The position numbers and the translations under genes were made by a program. The notes below the pieces were generated by a model, which searched no databases, had not been told where the DNA came from, and saw only the letters and a list, made by a program, of their open reading frames with translations. Shown one piece after another: positions 25,823 to 34,259 of a stretch of 64,000 bases of DNA. The stretch lies in the NCBI RefSeq assembly GCF_008253865.1, contig NZ_CP042331.1, positions 620,001 to 684,000 of the forward strand, read 5' to 3'. The DNA is from Bosea sp. F3-2. Its GTDB lineage: Bacteria > Pseudomonadota > Alphaproteobacteria > Rhizobiales > Beijerinckiaceae. How positions within the stretch are numbered: the stretch's first letter is position 1; each line of letters begins with the position of its first letter.

Positions 25823-25920
25823 CCGTCATTGCGAGCGCAGCGAAGCAATCCAGGGGGACTGGGTTGAACGTTTCACCCGGTCCCCCTGGATTGCTTCGTC
25901 GCTTCACCTCGCAATGACGG
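25823..25920. repeat. Palindromic intergenic repeat, family A (copy 2)
   Basis: The 98-bp element begins CCGTCATTGCGAGCGCAGCG and ends CACCTCGCAATGACGG, with GAAGCAATCCAGGGGGAC in the left arm and TCCCCCTGGATTGCTTC in the right. It is clearly the same family as the cores at 14376 and 37153. It sits exactly between the convergent mazG and hflX stops, with 1-7 nt to spare on each side, and could terminate both transcripts. Confidence 0.9.
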
Positions 25921-25927
25921 CTTTGGC

Positions 25928-27313
25928 CTACCTCTGCCGCTCGGCCTCGGGAAACCGTGCCGTGAACGCCCCTTCCCGCTCTGGCGGCAAGCGGACGATG
26001 AGCTTCAGCCCGCCATCCTCGGCGTCCTCGCGCTCCAGGATCTCGCCATTCGCGTGCAGCCAGGCCAGTGACTTGCCATCACCCGGAGCAAGATCCAGCC
26101 GATAGACCGGCCGGCTCAGCGCGATCCTGGCCTCGATCGCCCTCGTCAGTCGGTCGATTCCCTCGCCGGTCAGCGCCGAGACGAGGACCGGCCGGGTTTC
26201 GGCCGGCCGCAGCGAGGCGATACCGAGCTGGCGCTCGCGCTCGGCGGAAACGAGCAGATCGGCCTTGTTCCAGACCTCGATCACGCGCTGGCCGTCATCA
26301 GGGTTGATGCCGAGATCGCGCAGGATCGCCTGCACGTCGGCAGCCTGTGCCTGCGTGTCCTCATGCGAGACGTCGCGGACATGCAGCAGGACGTCAGCTT
26401 CGATCGCATCCTCCAGCGTGGCACGGAAGGCGGCGACGAGCTGCGTCGGCAGGTCGGAGATGAATCCGACCGTGTCGGAGAGCATGATCCGGGCGCCATG
26501 CGGCAGCTTGATCGCGCGCGCCGTCGGATCGAGCGTGGCGAAGAGCATGTCCTGCGCCAGCACCTCGGCCGAGGTCAGCCGGTTAAAGAGTGTCGACTTT
26601 CCGGCGTTGGTGTAGCCGACGAGGGCAACGATCGGATAAGGCACGCGTTTCCGGCTCGCACGGTGCAGCGAGCGGGTGCGCTTCACGCTCTCCAGATCGC
26701 GCTCGATCTTGGTCATGCGCTCCTGGATGATGCGCCGATCGGCCTCGATCTGCGTCTCACCGGGACCACCGAGGAAGCCGAAGCCGCCGCGCTGGCGTTC
26801 GAGGTGGGTCCAGGACCGCACCAGCCGGCTCTTCTGGTAGTTCAGATGCGCGAGCTCGACCTGGAGCGCGCCTTCCTTGGTGCGCGCCCGCCGGCCGAAG
26901 ATTTCGAGGATCAGGCCGGTGCGGTCGATGACCTTGCAGCCGAAAGCCTTCTCGAGGTTGCGCTGCTGGACCGGCGACAGGGCACAATCCATCACAACAA
27001 GGCCGATCTCCTCGGCGTTGATGCGCCCAGCCAGCTCGTCGACCTTGCCCTTGCCGAGATAGGTCGCGGGGCGCAGCGCCGTGAGCAGCACCTGAACCGG
27101 CTCCACCACGGTCAGGTCGATCGCGGCCGCGAGACCTACGGCCTCGTCGAGTCGCGCCGCGAAGGAGCGCTGGTTGGCGTCGACAGCGACGCCACGCCTC
27201 TGCAGATAGGGGCCCACGACGAAGGCGCGCGTATTCGCCGCGATGTCGCGTTCGATCTCGTCGAGCGGCTTGACCGCCGCCCGTTCCTTGTCGCTATCGC
27301 GGCTTGCCGCCAA
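25928..27313 (-). CDS. hflX: GTPase HflX
   Basis: 461-aa ribosome-associated GTPase that splits stalled 70S ribosomes. The N-terminal HflX domain includes VDELAGRINAEEIGLVVMDC and LEKAFGCKVIDRTGLILEIF; the glycine-rich linker is GGFGFLGGPGETQIE; G1 is GYTNAGKST, G3 is DTVGF and G4 is NKAD. I chose the TTG at 27311-27313, 1 nt after the hfq stop, since an ATG further upstream would overlap hfq by ~70 nt in a Ser/Arg-rich frame. The hfq-hflX pairing is conserved and implies co-transcription. Confidence 0.9.
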   Translation of the reverse strand: MAASRDSDKERAAVKPLDEIERDIAANTRAFVVGPYLQRRGVAVDANQRSFAARLDEAVGLAAAIDLTVVEPVQVLLTALRPATYLGKGKVDELAGRINAEEIGLVVMDCALSPVQQRNLEKAFGCKVIDRTGLILEIFGRRARTKEGALQVELAHLNYQKSRLVRSWTHLERQRGGFGFLGGPGETQIEADRRIIQERMTKIERDLESVKRTRSLHRASRKRVPYPIVALVGYTNAGKSTLFNRLTSAEVLAQDMLFATLDPTARAIKLPHGARIMLSDTVGFISDLPTQLVAAFRATLEDAIEADVLLHVRDVSHEDTQAQAADVQAILRDLGINPDDGQRVIEVWNKADLLVSAERERQLGIASLRPAETRPVLVSALTGEGIDRLTRAIEARIALSRPVYRLDLAPGDGKSLAWLHANGEILEREDAEDGGLKLIVRLPPEREGAFTARFPEAERQR

Positions 27314-27314
27314 G

Positions 27315-27563
27315 TCAGTTCTTGTCCGTGTCCTCGGGCTCGAACAGCTGCACCGGGTGGCCGGGCATGATGGTCGAGATCGCATGCTTGTAGACGAGCT
27401 GCGAGTGGCCGTCACGGCGCAGCAGCACGCAGAAATTGTCGAACCAGGTGACGACGCCCTGCAACTTCACGCCGTTGACCAGGAAAATCGTCAGCGGAAT
27501 TTTCTGCTTGCGAACGTGATTGAGGAAGGTGTCCTGGAGGTTCTGAGCCCGCTCTGCGGCCAT
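27315..27563 (-). CDS. hfq: RNA chaperone Hfq
   Basis: 82-aa Sm-like protein that forms a hexamer and pairs small RNAs with mRNAs. Sm1 is LQDTFLNHVRKQKIPLTIFL and Sm2 is the YKHAISTI segment; Q8-, F42-type and K56/H57-type ligand residues are visible. It is the usual short alphaproteobacterial form with only a brief acidic tail (EPEDTDKN). It precedes hflX with a 1-nt gap. Its promoter should lie in the ~200 bp before the repeat at 27764; I saw no clear motif. Confidence 0.97.
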   Translation of the reverse strand: MAAERAQNLQDTFLNHVRKQKIPLTIFLVNGVKLQGVVTWFDNFCVLLRRDGHSQLVYKHAISTIMPGHPVQLFEPEDTDKN

Positions 27564-27763
27564 GGGTAGTCCCTGTTGTTGGGATCGTCGATCGGTTTAC
27601 GCCCGCGATCCAGTTCGTTCCGTTCGGGCCGGCGGCGCATTCCGCCAGCCTCGGAACACCGACGTTCCATTAGATCGTCGAGTTTGCTTTCAACGCAAGT
27701 GCAGCAATGCCGCGTTTTTTCGCAGGTGCGTCTGCGTGGCGTGCAGATGCGTCCGACGAAAGG

Positions 27764-27869
27764 CTAGAGCATTTCCGCGTTTCTCTGGATCGCGGAAATA
27801 CCCCATCTCATTGTTTGATCGCATTTTCTTCACGCGAACCGGTATCCACTTCGCTCGAAAATGCTCTAG
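27764..27869. repeat. Palindromic intergenic repeat, family B-like (copy 3) ending in the ntrX stop codon
   Basis: CTAGAGCATTT at 27764 pairs with AAATGCTCTAG ending at 27869. The interior includes CGCGTTTCTCTGGATCGCGG and GCGAACCGGTATCCACTTCG, a sequence type widespread in Rhizobiales intergenic regions. The right end overlaps the last three bases of ntrX: the TAG stop at 27866-27868 is part of the repeat. Confidence 0.85.
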
Positions 27870-29233
27870 CCGACGCCGAGCGATTTGAGCTTCCGGTGCA
27901 GCGCCGAGCGCTCCATGCCGATGAACTCCGCCGTGCGCGAGATGTTGCCCGAGAAGCGCGCGATCTGGGCGATGAGGTACTCGCGCTCGAAGATCTCGCG
28001 GGCGTCGCGCAGCGGCAGGCTCATCAGCCGCTCGCCGCCGGAGCCTGACGGCGTCGTCGGCACCATCGCGCCGACCTCGGCCGGCAGCATCTCCACCGTC
28101 ACCTCCGAGGTCGGATCGCCCTTGGTCAGGATCATCAGCCGCTCGACATTGTTGCGCAGTTCGCGAACGTTGCCCGGCCATTCATGCGACTGCAGCACGG
28201 CCATCGCGTCCGAGCCGATCCGGCGCCTGGGCAGGCCGCTCGCGATCGAGATCTGCTCCATGAAGAACTCGATCAGCTCCGGCACGTCCTCGCGCCGCTC
28301 GGAGAGCGCCGGCACGCGGATCGGCACGACGCTGAGGCGGTGATAGAGGTCCTCGCGGAAATGCCCGTCGGCGATCAGCTGCGCGAGGTCGCGGCTTGAC
28401 GAGGAGATGATGCGGACGTCGACATGGACCCGCGTCGCGCCGCCGACACGCTGGAAGTTCTGGTCGACCAGCACGCGCAGGATGCGGTTCTGCGTCTCGC
28501 GCGGCATGTCGCCGATCTCGTCGATATAGAGCGAGCCGCCATGCGCCTCCTCGAGCGCGCCGATGCGGCGCGAGCGACCGTCGCCGCCCTCGACGCCGAA
28601 GAGTTCCTCCTCCATCGTCTCGGGCGTGATCGTCGCCGCATTGATGACCACGAAGGGGCCGTGCGAGCGCGTGGACGCCTCATGCAGCGTGCGCGCCGCC
28701 AGCTCCTTGCCGCAGCCCGGTTCGCCGGTGATGAGGACACGGGCATTGGTTGGCGCGACGCGCTCGATGGTCTGACGCAGCTGGTTGACGACCGTCGTGC
28801 GGCCGACGATGCGGTTGGCCTGGACCGAGCGGGTCTTGAGCTCGCGGACCTCGCGGCGCAGCCGCGACGCTTCCAGCGCCCGCTCGGCGACGAGGACGAG
28901 CCGGTCTGCCTTGAACGGCTTCTCGATGAAGTCATAGGCGCCGCTCTTGATGGCGGAGACAGCCGTCTCGATGTTGCCGTGGCCGGAGATCATCACCACG
29001 GCAAGATCCGGGTGGCCTTCCTTGATCAGCTCAAGGACCTGAAGGCCGTCGAGGCGGCTGCCCTGCAGCCAGATGTCGAGGAAGACCAGGTTCGGCCGCC
29101 GCGCCGCGATCGCGGCCAGCGCCTCGTCGGCGGAGCCCGCCTTGCGGGTCCGATAGCCTTCGTCCTCGAGAAGGCCGGCGACCAGATCGCGGATATCGAC
29201 TTCGTCGTCCACCACCAGGATGTCAGCGCTCAT
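27866..29233 (-). CDS. ntrX: Nitrogen-assimilation response regulator NtrX
   Basis: 455-aa AAA+ response regulator. The receiver domain (residues ~1-120) has the acidic pocket (VVDDEVD), phosphoacceptor D in LVFLDIWLQG and K in FIEKPFK. The central AAA+ domain has Walker A GEPGCGKEL and Walker B SLYIDEIGD. The sigma-54 contact loop GAFTGA is missing; the region reads ELFGVEGGDGRSRRIGALEE, so it may not activate sigma-54. The C-terminus is a Fis-type HTH (SGNISRTAEFIGMERSALHR). It is coupled to ntrY by a TGATG overlap. It probably responds to NtrY in nitrogen, redox or envelope control. Confidence 0.94.
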   Translation of the reverse strand: MSADILVVDDEVDIRDLVAGLLEDEGYRTRKAGSADEALAAIAARRPNLVFLDIWLQGSRLDGLQVLELIKEGHPDLAVVMISGHGNIETAVSAIKSGAYDFIEKPFKADRLVLVAERALEASRLRREVRELKTRSVQANRIVGRTTVVNQLRQTIERVAPTNARVLITGEPGCGKELAARTLHEASTRSHGPFVVINAATITPETMEEELFGVEGGDGRSRRIGALEEAHGGSLYIDEIGDMPRETQNRILRVLVDQNFQRVGGATRVHVDVRIISSSSRDLAQLIADGHFREDLYHRLSVVPIRVPALSERREDVPELIEFFMEQISIASGLPRRRIGSDAMAVLQSHEWPGNVRELRNNVERLMILTKGDPTSEVTVEMLPAEVGAMVPTTPSGSGGERLMSLPLRDAREIFEREYLIAQIARFSGNISRTAEFIGMERSALHRKLKSLGVG

Positions 29234-31515
29234 CAACCTATCCCATTCTGCGAATCGTGAGTGACCGGGCCGGAACCCGGCTGGGCGGCGTCATCGCCGC
29301 CATTGGCCTCGGACGGGCCGGTTTCGGGGAACCAGAGGCGGATACGGGCGCCCCTCGCTCCGCTGGAGGCGTCCGGGCGGTCGAGCAATTCGATGCCGCC
29401 GCCATGGTCCTCCAGGATCTTGCCGACGATGGCGAGGCCGAGACCGGTCCCGCCCTCGCGCGTGGTCATATAGGGCTCCAGCAGCTTCTGGCGCTGGTCG
29501 GCCGGCAGCCCCTTGCCGTTGTCGATGACCTCGATGACCACCCGCCCATCGTCGCGCCGTTCCAGGCGGACATCGATGCGGCCCGGACCGCGCTCGTCGG
29601 CCGGAACCGCCTCGATCGCTTCCGTCGCGTTCTTGATGACATTGGTCAGGGCCTGGGAAATCAGGCGACGGTCGAAACGGGCCGGGACGGCCTCCGCCGG
29701 GAGGCTCTCCTCGATCGTCGTCTCCGGATTGCCGACCCGCCAGAGGAAGACGATCTGGCGCACCGTCTCGACGATATCCTCGCGCGCCAGCGAAGGCTTC
29801 GGCATGCGGGCGAAGGAGGAGAACTCGTCGACCATGCGCCGGATATCCTCGACCTGGCGCACGATCGTGTCGGTGCACTGGTCGAAGACCTCCTTGCCTT
29901 CGGTGATGACGCGGCCGAAACGGCGCTTGATGCGCTCGGCCGAGAGCTGGATCGGCGTCAGCGGGTTCTTGATCTCGTGTGCGATGCGCCGGGCGACGTC
30001 GGCCCAGGCGGCGGTGCGCTGGGCGGAGACCAGGTCGGTGATGTCGTCGAGCGTCACGACGAGGCCGGCGCTGAGCCCCTCGCCCTCGCGTGCGGCGCGG
30101 ATATTGACCATGCGGTCCTGTCCGGCGCGCGTCAGCGTCGCCTGCCCCGAAACCTGCCGTTGCCGGCCCTGCAGCGCCTCGGCGACCAAGCCCGCGACCT
30201 CGGGAGCGATCTCGGCGATCGGCTTGCCGAGCAGGCGGCCGCCCGTGCCGAGGAGCGCTTCGGCCGAGCGATTGATCGTCGTGATGTGGCCGTCGCCGTC
30301 GAGGCTCAGCACGCCAGAAGAGACGCCCGAAAGGACGGCCTCGGTGAAGCGGCGGCGCCGGTCGATGACCTCGCTCGCCGTCACCAGGCTGTCGCGCTGA
30401 CGGCGCAGCTCCGCCGTCATCTTGTTGAAGGTCTCGCCGAGATGGGCAAGATCGCCTTCCGCTCGTCGGATCGGCACCTGGACGTAGAAGTTGCCGCTGG
30501 AGACCTGATCGGTCGCATGAATCATCCGCCTGATCGGAGCGACCAGACCGTTGGCGAAGCTGAGGCCAAGCCAGATCGCAGAGAGCAGCAGGATCAGCGC
30601 GATCAGGCCGTACATCGAGGCGAAGGCGATCTGGACCCCTTTGCGACGGGCGTCGATCGACAGGTATTCGACAGCCGCACCGCGAGCCACCGCCGGGAAT
30701 TCCACGGCCAGCGGGTCGACCTCCCGCGCGATGTGCAGGAAGCTGTTGTCATAGGCCGGCAACTTCATCACCGCACCGAAGATCCTGCCCGCGCGCGGGA
30801 TGACGCAGATCGGCTCAGGCGCCGATTGGGCGTCGTCGAATGCGGCCTGATCCGGCTTGGGGGCGTCCTTCAGCACGTCGATGTTGGCGCGCACCAGGAC
30901 CTTGTCCGGCGGTTGCATGATCGCAGCTATCGGGACGCCGAGCGCCGTTGCGCGCGTCGTCAGAAAGTTCTCGAACCATTTGCGGTCGGCGTCATAGGCG
31001 GGCTTGGCGCGCGTCAAATCATCGGCGAGCACACGGATCTCGCGGCCCAGCGAGCGGCATTGGCTGGCGGCATAGGCATCCGCGACCTCCACCGACTTGA
31101 AGATCGCATCCCGCATCCGGTCCGAGAACCAGGGCTCGAGGCCACGTTCGATGGTGATGGTTGCGATGACCGCGACGAGAACGGCCGGCAGGGCTGCGAC
31201 GATACTGAAGAGACCGACGATCCGCACATGCAGCCCTGCGGCTGCGGCCCCCGCCTTGCGGGCGCGAATCACCACGGCTGCCTCGATCGCGACGACGACG
31301 AGGAGAGCCAGAATCAGGAGCGCGTTGAGAACGAAGACACCGACCACGACCTCATGCACCGGGGCGATCGGCGTCGCGCCCGACAGGACGAGGAAGGTGA
31401 GCAGCGCCGAGACCAGCGCCAGAAAGACGATGATCCCGCCGATCCAGCCGGAAACGCGGCGGGATTTCTCCTCGCCGCGCGGCATCATTCTGGCTTCAGT
31501 TGCGGAAGCGGACAC
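29233..31515 (-). CDS. ntrY: Nitrogen-sensing histidine kinase NtrY
   Basis: Membrane histidine kinase of about 760 aa. The N-terminus has several hydrophobic segments (GGIIVFLALVSALLTFLVL, LLILALLVVVAIEAAVVI, LFSIVAALPAVLVAVIATI) and a periplasmic/sensor stretch, then TM and HAMP (~residues 310-390), a PAS domain (ITTINRSAEALLG), the H-box HEIKNPLTPIQLSAERIK and the ATPase boxes DNGKGLP and GGTGLGLAI. The start is uncertain: I use the GTG at 31515; a TTG at 31602 and ATGs at 31488 and 31485 are also in frame. It phosphorylates NtrX, encoded immediately downstream. Confidence 0.9.
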   Translation of the reverse strand: MSASATEARMMPRGEEKSRRVSGWIGGIIVFLALVSALLTFLVLSGATPIAPVHEVVVGVFVLNALLILALLVVVAIEAAVVIRARKAGAAAAGLHVRIVGLFSIVAALPAVLVAVIATITIERGLEPWFSDRMRDAIFKSVEVADAYAASQCRSLGREIRVLADDLTRAKPAYDADRKWFENFLTTRATALGVPIAAIMQPPDKVLVRANIDVLKDAPKPDQAAFDDAQSAPEPICVIPRAGRIFGAVMKLPAYDNSFLHIAREVDPLAVEFPAVARGAAVEYLSIDARRKGVQIAFASMYGLIALILLLSAIWLGLSFANGLVAPIRRMIHATDQVSSGNFYVQVPIRRAEGDLAHLGETFNKMTAELRRQRDSLVTASEVIDRRRRFTEAVLSGVSSGVLSLDGDGHITTINRSAEALLGTGGRLLGKPIAEIAPEVAGLVAEALQGRQRQVSGQATLTRAGQDRMVNIRAAREGEGLSAGLVVTLDDITDLVSAQRTAAWADVARRIAHEIKNPLTPIQLSAERIKRRFGRVITEGKEVFDQCTDTIVRQVEDIRRMVDEFSSFARMPKPSLAREDIVETVRQIVFLWRVGNPETTIEESLPAEAVPARFDRRLISQALTNVIKNATEAIEAVPADERGPGRIDVRLERRDDGRVVIEVIDNGKGLPADQRQKLLEPYMTTREGGTGLGLAIVGKILEDHGGGIELLDRPDASSGARGARIRLWFPETGPSEANGGDDAAQPGSGPVTHDSQNGIG

Positions 31516-31632
31516 GTGTTCTGAAAACTCCGATGCGGCGTCGCCGAAGCACTGGCGATACCTACGGGCGCAACTGATGCGCCGCCGCAACGGTGTTGTC
31601 AAAATATGACATGGACAAGGCGGGCTCGGCGC

Positions 31633-33084
31633 TCACCGCGGCGAGCGAACAACCTGCATGTCGAGCTCGCGGATCTTCTTGCGCAGCGTGTTGCGGTTGA
31701 GGCCGAGCAGTTCGGCAGCACGGATCTGGTTACCGCGCGTGGCGGCGAGTGCGGCGGCGATCAGCGGCGGTTCGATCTCGCGCAGGATGCGGTGATAGAG
31801 GCCAGGCGGCGGGATGTTGTCGCCGAATCCGCCGAAATACTGGCTGAGATGGCGCTCGACCGAGCCGGACAGGGTCTCGGCACGCTCGGGAGTGGCCGGG
31901 CTGCTGGAATACCCCGGCCCGGCTGCTGCCGGCTGCAATTCGGCCTCGACGATCGGGGCGGTGATCGTCTCCTGTGGATAAAGCGCGGCCAGGCGGCGGA
32001 CCAGATTCTCCAGCTCGCGGACATTGCCGGGCCAGCGATAGCGCCGCATCACGTCCATCGCTTCCGAATCGACCTGCTTGCGCGGCAGGCCTTCCTTCTC
32101 GACCAGCGAGAAGAAGTGGCGGACGAGATCCGGGATGTCCTCAACGCGCTCGCGCAGCGGCGGCAGGCGGATCGGCACGACGTTGAGCCGGAAGAACAGA
32201 TCCTCGCGGAAGAGGCCCTGCGCGATCGAGATCCGCAGATCCTTGTTGGTCGCCGCGATGATGCGGACATTGGTCTTGATCGGCGTGCGCCCGCCGACGG
32301 TCGTGTACTCGCCTTGCTGAAGCACGCGCAGGAGGCGGGTCTGCGCCTCCATCGGCATGTCGCCGATCTCGTCGAGGAAGAGCGTGCCGCCTTCCGCCTG
32401 CTCGAAGCGGCCGGAGGAGCGGGTCAGCGCCCCGGTGAAAGCGCCCTTCTCATGACCGAACAGCTCGGATTCGATCAGGTCCTTCGGGATCGCCGCCATA
32501 TTGATCGCGACGAAAGGGCCGTTCTTGCGCTTGCCGTAATCATGCAGCGCCCGCGCCACCAGCTCCTTGCCGGTGCCCGACTCGCCGTTGATCATCACGG
32601 TCAGATCGATCGGCATCAGGCGGGCGAGCGCGCGGTAGACGTCCTGCATCGCCGGCGAGCGGCCGATCAGCGGGATGTCCTCGGGTTCGGCCGCGTGGCT
32701 GCGCGCGGTTTCGCCACGGGGACGCGACATGGCGCGGCCGACGATGGCGACGAGCTCCTTCAGGTCGAAGGGCTTCGGCAGATATTCATAGGCGCCGCGC
32801 TCGGACGCCTTGATCGCCGTCATGAAGGTGTTCTGCGCGCTCATCACGATGATCGGCAGCTCGGGGCGCACCCGCTTGATGCGCGGCAGCAGGTCGAAGG
32901 CGTTGCCGTCCGGCATCACGACGTCGGTGATGATCAGATCGCCCAGGCCCTGGGCAGCCCAGGTCCACAACGTCGCGGCCTGGCCGGTGGTGCGGACTTC
33001 GTAGCCGGCTCTGGCGAGCGCCTGATTGAGGACGGTGCGGATCGCGGCGTCGTCGTCGGCGACGAGGATGTGACCGGTCGGCAT
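31633..33084 (-). CDS. ntrC: Nitrogen regulation response regulator NtrC (sigma-54 activator)
   Basis: 483-aa regulator with the full NtrC layout. The receiver has ILVADDDAAIRT, the phosphoacceptor in IITDVVMPDG and the K of YLPKPFD. The AAA+ domain has Walker A GESGTGKEL, the intact sigma-54 loop GAFTGA (HEKGAFTGALTRS) and Walker B GTLFLDEIGD. The C-terminal Fis-like HTH is TRGNQIRAAELLGLNRNTLR. I chose the ATG at 33082-33084 (MPTGHILVADDD); the longer frame adds 31 non-homologous residues across the ntrB end. It activates nitrogen-scavenging promoters after phosphorylation by NtrB. Confidence 0.95.
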   Translation of the reverse strand: MPTGHILVADDDAAIRTVLNQALARAGYEVRTTGQAATLWTWAAQGLGDLIITDVVMPDGNAFDLLPRIKRVRPELPIIVMSAQNTFMTAIKASERGAYEYLPKPFDLKELVAIVGRAMSRPRGETARSHAAEPEDIPLIGRSPAMQDVYRALARLMPIDLTVMINGESGTGKELVARALHDYGKRKNGPFVAINMAAIPKDLIESELFGHEKGAFTGALTRSSGRFEQAEGGTLFLDEIGDMPMEAQTRLLRVLQQGEYTTVGGRTPIKTNVRIIAATNKDLRISIAQGLFREDLFFRLNVVPIRLPPLRERVEDIPDLVRHFFSLVEKEGLPRKQVDSEAMDVMRRYRWPGNVRELENLVRRLAALYPQETITAPIVEAELQPAAAGPGYSSSPATPERAETLSGSVERHLSQYFGGFGDNIPPPGLYHRILREIEPPLIAAALAATRGNQIRAAELLGLNRNTLRKKIRELDMQVVRSPR

Positions 33085-33092
33085 GTGTTCGA

Positions 33093-34241
33093 TTAGGCCT
33101 TGCGTTGACTGCCCTGACCGAGCTGGTGCAGCGGCAGAAGGATCCTGAATTGCGTCCGGCGGGGAACGGACTCGCATTCGACGATTCCGCCGTGATCGCC
33201 GATCACCTTGGCGACGAGTGCAAGTCCAAGGCCACTTCCCTGCGCCTTGGTGGTGACGAAGGGATCGAAGAGGTGCTGGACGAGGTCGGGCGGCACGCCC
33301 GGGCCATTGTCGCGGATGACGATTTCGAGCGGCAGCGCGATCCGTTCGGAAGACCCCGGAACCTGCATGCGGATACCGGGGCGATAGGCCGTCGTCAGCG
33401 TGATCTCGCCGTCCATCGCATCTTCGCCAATGGCTTCGGCGGCATTCTTGACCAGATTCAGCAAGACCTGGACGAGCTGGTCGCGATTGCCGGCCACGGG
33501 CGGCAGCGACGGATCGTAGGCTTCGGAGAAGCGGATGTGGCGGGCGAAGCCCGACTGCGCCAGGCGCTTCACATGGTCGAGGACGTCATGGACATTGACG
33601 GCGTCGCGCTCGCTCGGCCGCTCGTCACCGAAGAGCTCGACACGCTCGACGAGCTTCACGATGCGATCGGTCTCGTCGCAGATGAGCTGGGTCAGCATTC
33701 GATCCGAATCCGAGATCGAGCCTTCGAGCAACTGGGCCGCCCCACGGATGCCCGAAAGCGGGTTCTTGATCTCATGGGCGAGCATGGCGCCGAGTGCGGT
33801 GATCGAACGAGCTGCCCCTCGATGCGTCAATTGCCTGTCCATTTTTTCAGCAATTGTCCGTTCTTGCAGCATCAGGACGACGGCATCGCCTTGGCTGGGC
33901 AAGGGAGAGGCAAAAACATCGACGGTGCGATCACTGCCGAGGCGCGGCGAGCCGAAGTCGAGACGGTATTCGCTGACGCTCGCGCCACGGCGCTGCACAT
34001 CCTCGATCAGCCCAAGAACCGGCGAGCCAAAGGCGACGAGATCGTCGATGCGCTGGCGCTTGAGCACGGCGGCGCTCGACTGGAAGAAATCCTCCGCCGC
34101 CGTATTCGCGTAGATGACCATGTGGCCCTCGCCGATGACCAGGACCGGCATTGGCAGGACGTTCAAGGTCTGAACCTCGATAGCGTCGAGCAAATAGGTC
34201 CGCCCGCTCGCGAGCCCCTTGTCGGCAAATATCGCCGTCAT
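33093..34241 (-). CDS. ntrB: Nitrogen regulation histidine kinase/phosphatase NtrB
   Basis: 382-aa soluble kinase with no membrane segment. An N-terminal PAS domain (LPMPVLVIGEGHMVIYANTA) precedes the H-box AHEIKNPLSGIRGAAQLLE at ~residue 155, the N-box NLVKNAAEAIGED and the G-boxes DNGPGVPPD and GSGLGLALV. It phosphorylates or dephosphorylates NtrC depending on PII (GlnB) signalling. It lies between dusB and ntrC, with gaps of 18 and 8 nt, so dusB-ntrB-ntrC forms the classic Rhizobiales operon. Confidence 0.95.
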   Translation of the reverse strand: MTAIFADKGLASGRTYLLDAIEVQTLNVLPMPVLVIGEGHMVIYANTAAEDFFQSSAAVLKRQRIDDLVAFGSPVLGLIEDVQRRGASVSEYRLDFGSPRLGSDRTVDVFASPLPSQGDAVVLMLQERTIAEKMDRQLTHRGAARSITALGAMLAHEIKNPLSGIRGAAQLLEGSISDSDRMLTQLICDETDRIVKLVERVELFGDERPSERDAVNVHDVLDHVKRLAQSGFARHIRFSEAYDPSLPPVAGNRDQLVQVLLNLVKNAAEAIGEDAMDGEITLTTAYRPGIRMQVPGSSERIALPLEIVIRDNGPGVPPDLVQHLFDPFVTTKAQGSGLGLALVAKVIGDHGGIVECESVPRRTQFRILLPLHQLGQGSQRKA

Positions 34242-34259
34242 CGGCCCTTCCTTTCCATC

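Noticed and set aside
31597..31602. TTGACA at the upstream end of ntrY as a promoter -35 box
   Set aside because: No matching -10 at 16-18 nt; the sequence also serves as an alternative TTG start, so a promoter cannot be claimed.
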